A stretch of 8,465 bases of DNA from Gammaproteobacteria bacterium (GTDB lineage: Bacteria; Pseudomonadota; Gammaproteobacteria; QNFN01): positions 1 through 8,465 of the forward strand of contig QNFN01000064.1 in the NCBI GenBank assembly GCA_003645555.1. The letters run 5' to 3'. Made by a program: the position numbers and the translations under genes. Positions 8,244 to 8,465 of the stretch are shown one piece after another. Under the pieces are notes generated by a model. It saw only the letters and a list, made by a program, of their open reading frames with translations. It was not told the origin of the DNA and made no database searches. Each line of letters begins with the position of its first letter. Position 1 is the stretch's first letter.

Positions 8244-8402
8244 GGAACCTCTGATTAAGTCTGGACGAAGTAGATGGTGATTCAGAATGTTCAGATTTGA
8301 GGCGCAAATCGCACGCAATAGCTAGCTATTGTGAAGAATTGCAACGAAAAAGCTGGATATTCTGGGCGCCAGATACGAGTTCATGACTTGATCAGAGGTT
8401 CC
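8244..8402. mobile_element. 159-bp MITE with IS5-like ends, upstream of livH
   Basis: A non-coding element with 18-bp terminal inverted repeats: GGAACCTCTGATTAAGTC at 8244-8261 and its complement at 8385-8402, with one mismatch (T/C at position 13 of the repeat). It is flanked by CTAA on both sides. The exact centre holds a perfect 16-bp palindrome, CAATAGCTAGCTATTG, at 8316-8331. Reading both halves inward shows further scattered matches (for example CAGAAT, then CAG, then CAATAGC), so the whole element is an imperfect palindrome that could fold into one long hairpin. It is too short to encode a transposase and would have to be moved in trans. The IS5 link rests on the CTAA repeat and the GGAA start of the ends, and is an inference. 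I cannot see a convincing outward promoter in it. Confidence 0.8.
8316..8331. repeat. Perfect 16-bp palindrome at the centre of the MITE
   Basis: CAATAGCTAGCTATTG reads the same on both strands. Its axis (between 8323 and 8324) falls within a base of the midpoint of the element. It would form the tip of the hairpin predicted for the element; it could also be a protein-binding site, but nothing shows that. Confidence 0.8.
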
Positions 8403-8406
8403 CTAA
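8403..8406. repeat. Target-site direct repeat, distal copy (CTAA)
   Basis: CTAA directly follows the right terminal inverted repeat and matches 8240-8243. Beyond it, 8407-8465 holds no gene. On the minus strand there is a lone TATAAC at about 8435-8440, with no matching -35, so I do not call a promoter. Confidence 0.7.
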
Positions 8407-8465
8407 GGCCGCGCGAGTGGCATGTGGTTCCCTTGTTATATCGGCAACCCGGGGCAGGGGACGCG

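Noticed and set aside
8403..8465. A sigma-54 or sigma-70 promoter for livH beyond the MITE
   Set aside because: On the minus strand TTGC and TATAAC occur near each other, but there is no GG at the -24 spacing and no -35 box 16-18 bp before TATAAC.

Overview
The window is one strand of a GC-rich proteobacterial chromosome. Every gene I can support reads on the minus strand, from high to low coordinates. It holds a complete branched-chain amino acid (Liv/HAAT) ABC transporter cluster, followed by the start of an NAD-dependent formate dehydrogenase operon. The host is probably a gammaproteobacterium. This is inferred from the REP-type palindrome (arms GTCGGRC/GYCCGAC around TTCA), an IS5-like miniature element, and a periplasmic binding protein that closely resembles enterobacterial LivJ/LivK. 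A beta- or alphaproteobacterium cannot be excluded.

Layout in transcription order. 8403-8465 has no gene and no convincing promoter. 8240-8406 is a 159-bp non-coding miniature inverted-repeat element (MITE) with 18-bp terminal repeats, flanked by a CTAA direct repeat; it lies 35 bp upstream of livH. Then come livH (permease), livM (permease with a long N-terminal region), livG (ATPase) and livF (ATPase), with a 3-bp gap, a 4-bp ATGA overlap and a 4-bp gap between them. A small three-helix membrane protein of unknown function follows. After a 167-bp spacer with a possible promoter and an inverted repeat comes livK, the secreted binding protein. A strong intrinsic terminator closes the transporter cluster at 2528-2562.

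Past the terminator is a pair of inverted REP hairpins (2423-2491). Next is a 551-residue NuoE-NuoF fusion (formate dehydrogenase diaphorase subunit), overlapped by 8 bp with the formate dehydrogenase alpha subunit. The alpha subunit runs off the window edge after 227 codons, at the first two cysteines of its CPYCG motif.

How the parts work together. LivK captures leucine, isoleucine or valine in the periplasm and delivers it to the LivH-LivM channel, which LivG-LivF powers with ATP. The small membrane protein sits inside this set and may be an accessory part of it. The formate dehydrogenase would oxidise formate at a Mo- or W-bis-pterin site in alpha and pass electrons through Fe-S clusters to FMN and NAD+ in the fused beta subunit. 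The terminator suggests the two operons are separate units that are merely neighbours. I see no clearly unprecedented system. The most interesting items are the MITE in front of the transporter operon, the covarying REP pair, and the uncharacterised membrane protein inside the liv cluster.
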